From Gulosibacter massiliensis (GTDB taxonomy: Bacteria; Actinomycetota; Actinomycetes; Actinomycetales; Microbacteriaceae), in NCBI GenBank assembly GCA_945901035.1, contig CAMDKN010000034.1, forward strand, positions 1 through 10,120: DNA of 10,120 nucleotides, written 5' to 3'. Below are positions 7,006-10,120 of the stretch, piece by piece (positions within the stretch are counted from its first letter, which is position 1; each line of letters begins with the position of its first letter). Position numbers and translations under genes: made by a program. The notes beneath the pieces were generated by a model. That model was not told where the DNA came from and searched no databases. It saw only the letters and a list, made by a program, of their open reading frames with translations.

Positions 7006-7794
7006 TTAGACCGGAGTGACGTAGGCGCCCGAGATGCCGCCGTCGACCAAGAAGGTCGAGCCGGTGATGAACGACGCGTCGTCACTCGCGAGGAAGGCCA
7101 CTGCGGCGGCCAGTTCCTCGGGCCGAGCGAATCGTCCGATGGGGATGTGGACGAGTCGGCGCTGAGCCCGCTCGGGGTCCTTGGCGAACAGTTCCTGCAA
7201 CAACGGCGTGTTGACCGGTCCCGGGCAGAGCGCGTTGACGCGAATTCCCTGGCGCGCGAACTGGACGCCCAGTTCGCGGCTCATCGCGAGAACCCCGCCC
7301 TTGCTCGCGGTGTACGAGATCTGGCTCGTCGCCGAACCCAACACCGCGACGAAGGACGCCGTGTTGATGATCGAGCCACTGCCCTGTTTGGTCATGTGCC
7401 GAAGGACCGCGCGGCAGCACAGGTACACGCTCTTGAGGTTGACGTCCTGAACTTTCTGCCAGGCGGGCAACTCGGTGGTCTCGATCGAATCGTCGTCGGG
7501 CGGCGAGATGCCGGCGTTGTTGAAGGCGATGTCGACGCGTCCGTGCAGGCGAACCGTCTCGTCAAACAGGTGGTTGACCTGGTCCTCGTCCGCCACGTTC
7601 ACCTGGATGAACGTGCCCTCGAGTTCCTCGGCTGCCGCTGTACCCGATTTCGGGTCCATGTCGCCGATGACGATGATTGCACCTTCGGCACGCATGCGCT
7701 TAGCGGTCGCGAGACCGATTCCGCTCGCACCGCCGGTGATCACCGCGACTTTGCCTTTGAGGCGTTGGGTCAGATCGATTTTTTCAATGGACAT
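7006..7794 (-). CDS. Short-chain dehydrogenase/reductase (classical SDR) in an amine-catabolic operon
   Basis: A 262-residue classical SDR. Seen: TGGASGIG (20-27), GD ending strand 2 (44-45; an acidic residue here usually means NAD rather than NADP), NNAG (92-95), and the catalytic set Asn119, Ser147, Tyr161 and Lys165 (YTASK). PGPVNTPL and the C-terminal FLVDGGISGAY complete the fold. Such proteins are often labelled FabG or 3-oxoacyl-ACP reductase automatically, but the NAD signature and position between an aldehyde dehydrogenase and a GntR regulator point to catabolic oxidation of an alcohol or amino alcohol (inference). The frame is open far upstream, but ATG 7794 is chosen: it has an AAAGGA ribosome site seven bases away, and the longer frame only antisenses or overlaps the aldehyde dehydrogenase. 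The gap from that gene is 19 bases. Confidence 0.92.
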   Translation of the reverse strand: MSIEKIDLTQRLKGKVAVITGGASGIGLATAKRMRAEGAIIVIGDMDPKSGTAAAEELEGTFIQVNVADEDQVNHLFDETVRLHGRVDIAFNNAGISPPDDDSIETTELPAWQKVQDVNLKSVYLCCRAVLRHMTKQGSGSIINTASFVAVLGSATSQISYTASKGGVLAMSRELGVQFARQGIRVNALCPGPVNTPLLQELFAKDPERAQRRLVHIPIGRFARPEELAAAVAFLASDDASFITGSTFLVDGGISGAYVTPV

Positions 7795-7801
7795 TGTTGG
7801 T

Positions 7802-7807
7802 TCCTTT
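7802..7807 (-). promoter_or_regulatory. Ribosome binding site deciding the SDR start
   Basis: Minus-strand AAAGGA lies seven bases before ATG 7794. It rules against the roughly 100-codon upstream extension of the same open frame, which would run through the aldehyde dehydrogenase gene. Confidence 0.7.
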
Positions 7808-7813
7808 CTGGGA

Positions 7814-9169
7814 CTAGTCCGCGGGGATGAAGACGTTTTTTTCTTCGGTGAAGTGAAGCGGTGCGTCGGGGCCGAGTTCCCGACCGAGTCCAGATTGCTT
7901 GAACCCTCCAAACGGGGTGTTGTAGCGAACCGAGGAGTGCGAGTTGACCGACAGGTTTCCGCTCTCGACCGCACGGGACACGCGGATGGCGCGCCCCACG
8001 TCCCGAGTCCAAATCGAACCCGAGAGCCCGAATTCGGTGGCGTTCGCAATCTCGATCGCATCCGACTCGTTCTCAAAGGCGTGAACCGTGACAATCGGTC
8101 CGAAAATCTCGTCCGTCATGCAGGGGTCCTTCAGCCCGCGTGACAGCGCGACCGTCGGAGCGAACCAGTTCCCGGGACCCTCCGGCGCGCTTCCCCGGAA
8201 GGCGATGTCCGCCTTGTCGAGGTAGGCGCTGACTGACTCGAGGTGTTTCGCGTGAACGAGCGGACCGACCTCCGTCGCGTCCTTCGTCGGGTCGCCCACC
8301 ACGACGTTCTTCACGGCGGTTTCGAACTTCTCCATGAACTCGTCGAGTACCGACTTCTGAACCAGAATGCGGCTGCGCGCACAGCAGTCCTGTCCCGCGT
8401 TTTCAAACACCGAATAGGGCGCGGTCGCCGCGGCCTTGTCGACGTCGGCGTCGGCAAAAACGATGTTGGCGCTCTTGCCACCGAGTTCGAGCGTGACGCG
8501 CTTGATCTGGTCGGCTGCTCCGCGCATCACGGTTTTCCCCACCTCGGTCGAGCCGGTGAACACAATCTTGCGGACGTCGGGGTTGGTGATGAAACGTTCA
8601 CCCACCACACTGCCCTTGCCCGCGAGAACCTGGAACAGCCCCTCGGGAAGTCCGGATTGAGCACCGAGCTCCGCGAGTCGAAGGCTCGTGAGCGGCGTCC
8701 ACTCGGCGGGCTTGAGTACGACAGCGTTTCCCGCGGCGAGCGCCGGCACGAAACCCCACGACGCAATCGTCATCGGAAAGTTCCACGGAGTGATGACGCC
8801 GACCACGCCGAGCGGTTCGTTGAAGGTGATGTCGATGCCGCCGGCGACGGGAATCTGTTTTCCGAGCAAACGTTCAGGGGCCGCCGAATAGTAGTCGAGG
8901 ACGTTCCGCACGTGGGTTGCCTCCCAGCGTGCCTGACCAACGGGGTGGCCCGAGTTCCGAACTTCCAGTTGGGCGAGATGCTCGATGTCCCCCTCAACAG
9001 CCCTGGCGAACGCCCGAAGTGCCTCGGCGCGTTCCGCCGGCGCAAGTGCGGCCCAGACCTTTTGCGCGACGCGCGCTCGTTCGATGGCATCGTCCGTTTG
9101 GTCAACCGACACATGATCGACCGTTTCCATGGACTCGCCGGTGGCGGGATTGATGATGGTGTAACTCAC
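7814..9169 (-). CDS. Aldehyde dehydrogenase (NAD+-dependent; probable gamma-glutamyl-aminoaldehyde dehydrogenase, PuuC-like role)
   Basis: A 451-residue aldehyde dehydrogenase, slightly shorter at the N-terminus than the 475-500 of many relatives, but complete. Seen: PWNF with Asn130, LKPAEWTP with Lys153, the NAD loop FTGSTEVG (204-211), the general base Glu228 in LELGGKSAN, the nucleophile Cys262 in AGQDCCARSR, EIFGP (354-358), and PFGGFKQSG (419-427). GQDC before the second cysteine resembles aminobutyraldehyde dehydrogenases more than the usual GQxC-x-A-G form, which suits an amine-derived aldehyde. In a Puu-like route it would oxidise the gamma-glutamyl aminoaldehyde to the acid that the hydrolase gene upstream cleaves. 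The start is GTG 9169, with a strong AAAGGAG site six bases away and a GTGA overlap with the hydrolase stop. Substrate assignment is inferred from the operon. Confidence 0.93.
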   Translation of the reverse strand: MSYTIINPATGESMETVDHVSVDQTDDAIERARVAQKVWAALAPAERAEALRAFARAVEGDIEHLAQLEVRNSGHPVGQARWEATHVRNVLDYYSAAPERLLGKQIPVAGGIDITFNEPLGVVGVITPWNFPMTIASWGFVPALAAGNAVVLKPAEWTPLTSLRLAELGAQSGLPEGLFQVLAGKGSVVGERFITNPDVRKIVFTGSTEVGKTVMRGAADQIKRVTLELGGKSANIVFADADVDKAAATAPYSVFENAGQDCCARSRILVQKSVLDEFMEKFETAVKNVVVGDPTKDATEVGPLVHAKHLESVSAYLDKADIAFRGSAPEGPGNWFAPTVALSRGLKDPCMTDEIFGPIVTVHAFENESDAIEIANATEFGLSGSIWTRDVGRAIRVSRAVESGNLSVNSHSSVRYNTPFGGFKQSGLGRELGPDAPLHFTEEKNVFIPAD

Positions 9170-9912
9170 GCGTTGCTCCTTTGGGTGTGCGCTGCGGTGA
9201 TGAGCGCGTCAAAAAGTCGACCGTCTTTTTCGGACGTCACTTCGGGGTGCCATTGAATGCCGACCCCGAACGGGTAATCGTCGATTTCGAGTGCCTCGAC
9301 AACATCGTCCACACTGCGCGCCGAAACGGTGAGCCCCGCGCCGACCGACCCAATCGCTTGGTGGTGATAGACCATCCCCGTCACCGTCGACCCGACGATG
9401 GATTCGAGCAGTGACCCCGGACTGACCGCCATGTCCATCTCGGTGAGTTGGGCGTTGCCGCGCTGATAATCGTCGGTTCCGACAACGTCGGGCAGGTGCT
9501 GGATGAGCGTCCCACCGCGATACACGTTGAGAACCTGGGCGCCTCGGCAAATGAAGAGGACGGGGAGTTCTCGCCGGAGTGCGGCGTTGATGAGGGTGAA
9601 CTCCCACTCGTCACGCCGCGTGTCCGGCTGGTCCGTGTACTCGCCGGGAACGGCGCCGTAGCGTACGGTGTCGATGTCCCGCCCGCCCGCAAAGATTAAC
9701 CCGTCGACCCCATCGAGGACGCGTTCGACGATGTCCATCGAGACGGGCTGCGGGGGCAGAAGAACTGCGATTCCACCCGCGCGCGTGACGCTGTCGATGT
9801 ACCCCGAGTGCAGGAACGCCGCATCGACATCCCACACCCCCGTCTTTGCTTGTTGACGGTAGGTGGTGATGCCGATGACGGGAAGGTTAGAGGCGCTCAA
9901 AACCGCGAACAC
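9166..9912 (-). CDS. Gamma-glutamyl-gamma-aminobutyrate hydrolase family protein (PuuD-like, peptidase C26)
   Basis: About 248 residues from GTG 9912; class I glutamine-amidotransferase fold used as a stand-alone hydrolase. Seen: PVIGITTYR (11-19), FAGGRDID (74-81), the nucleophile Cys122 in ICRGAQVLNVYRGGTL, YHHQAI (182-187), and the catalytic pair His222/Glu224 in GIQWHPE. Family knowledge: PuuD-type enzymes split gamma-glutamyl-GABA or similar gamma-glutamyl amino acids into glutamate plus the amino acid, recovering the glutamate spent by the ligase. The gene overlaps the end of the ligase gene by 26 bases and the aldehyde dehydrogenase by four. TTG 9900 is an equally possible start, giving 244 residues; conserved sequence begins only at PVIGIT, and the GGGAG before GTG is very close to it. 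The product is cytosolic. The exact substrate follows that of the ligase. Confidence 0.9.
   Translation of the reverse strand: MFAVLSASNLPVIGITTYRQQAKTGVWDVDAAFLHSGYIDSVTRAGGIAVLLPPQPVSMDIVERVLDGVDGLIFAGGRDIDTVRYGAVPGEYTDQPDTRRDEWEFTLINAALRRELPVLFICRGAQVLNVYRGGTLIQHLPDVVGTDDYQRGNAQLTEMDMAVSPGSLLESIVGSTVTGMVYHHQAIGSVGAGLTVSARSVDDVVEALEIDDYPFGVGIQWHPEVTSEKDGRLFDALITAAHTQRSNA
9176..9182 (-). promoter_or_regulatory. Strong ribosome binding site of the aldehyde dehydrogenase
   Basis: Minus-strand AAAGGAG is six bases before GTG 9169. It lies inside the end of the hydrolase gene and is the best Shine-Dalgarno match seen in the window, which suggests that this enzyme is made in larger amounts than its neighbours. 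Confidence 0.7.
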
Positions 9913-10120
9913 GCTCCCAGTCCGTGATGGCGCTGTCGAAGGCGCGGATTTCGATGCGAGCCGCGTTGACGAGGTGCTTGACCATCTCGTCGCCAAAGAT
10001 CGATCGTGCGGCGGCACTGTTCTCGAACAGGTCGGCCGCTTCGCGAAGCGTCGTTGGAACGTGCGGCTTGTCCGCTTCGTATCCGTTTCCGCGGGTCATG
10101 TCCTCGAGTTCCAACTTGTT
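9887..10120 (-). CDS. Glutamine synthetase family protein (gamma-glutamylamine ligase), C-terminal end only
   Basis: Only the last 77 residues are in the window; the gene continues past the right edge. Seen: PTTLREAADLFENSAAARSIFG, then a VNAARIEIRAFDSAITDWERVRGFERL-like ending, which matches the C-terminal helices of the glutamine synthetase superfamily of the PuuA/GlnA3/GlnA4 kind rather than the housekeeping type I enzyme. Catalytic residues lie upstream, outside the window. In such operons this enzyme uses ATP to attach glutamate to an amine such as putrescine, another polyamine, ethanolamine or a monoamine. It is the first gene seen of the catabolic operon and overlaps the hydrolase gene by 26 bases. 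Which amine it takes cannot be decided from this fragment. Confidence 0.88.
   Translation of the reverse strand, partial: NKLELEDMTRGNGYEADKPHVPTTLREAADLFENSAAARSIFGDEMVKHLVNAARIEIRAFDSAITDWERVRGFERL

Noticed and set aside
7003..7013. TGGTTAGACCG, close to the GntR/FadR-type operator pattern TNGTNNNACNA, at the SDR stop and GntR start.
   Set aside because: One conserved base is wrong, the arms are only three bases, it lies inside the operon rather than at a promoter, and such a match is expected by chance at this length.
7006..7794. Calling the short-chain dehydrogenase FabG (fatty acid synthesis).
   Set aside because: The acidic residue after strand 2 favours NAD, and no fatty-acid gene is nearby; its operon partners are amine-catabolic.
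8243..9256. Plus-strand open frame of 337 codons opposite the aldehyde dehydrogenase.
   Set aside because: It is a shadow of a gene with all catalytic motifs intact; no ribosome site or domain was seen.

Overview
The window looks like a piece of a compact, GC-rich (roughly 60 percent by eye) actinobacterial genome. Actinobacterial markers are the DUF4229-type small membrane protein, a PLDc_N-type membrane protein joined to menD, many GTG starts, an FprA-type ferredoxin reductase beside a polyprenyl synthase, and promoters that look leaderless. A small-genome Microbacteriaceae relative is my best guess, by inference only. Twelve genes, two of them cut by the window edges, fill about 99 percent of the sequence. 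Five neighbouring gene pairs overlap at their ends, and the largest gap between genes is about 43 bases. No RNA gene, CRISPR array, transposon or long repeat was seen.

Region 1 (1-5932) is a menaquinone block. On the minus strand, menG (demethylmenaquinone methyltransferase), a long-chain polyprenyl diphosphate synthase and an FprA-like ferredoxin-NADP reductase (3' end outside the window) form one operon. Divergent from it on the plus strand is menF (isochorismate synthase). menF converges on menD, which is the second gene of a minus-strand pair with a PLDc_N-type membrane protein. Chorismate to isochorismate (MenF), then to SEPHCHC (MenD), and the final ring methylation (MenG) are therefore present, along with synthesis of the side chain. 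menA, menB, menC, menE and menH are not in the window.

Region 2 (5976-6230) is a lone small two-helix membrane protein of the DUF4229 kind, divergent from the PLDc_N gene.

Region 3 (6227-10120) is a minus-strand catabolic operon. In transcription order it holds the C-terminal end of a glutamine-synthetase-family gamma-glutamylamine ligase, a PuuD-like class I amidotransferase hydrolase, an aldehyde dehydrogenase, a short-chain dehydrogenase and an FCD-type GntR regulator. This is a Puu-like gamma-glutamylation route for an amine. The window shows an NAD(P)-type SDR and no PuuB-type flavin oxidase. This raises the possibility that the substrate is an amino alcohol such as ethanolamine rather than, or as well as, putrescine.

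Two architectural themes recur. Convergent genes end on one shared CTAG, whose palindrome supplies TAG to both strands. At three genes a TANNNT hexamer sits exactly six bases before the start codon, as expected for leaderless transcripts.
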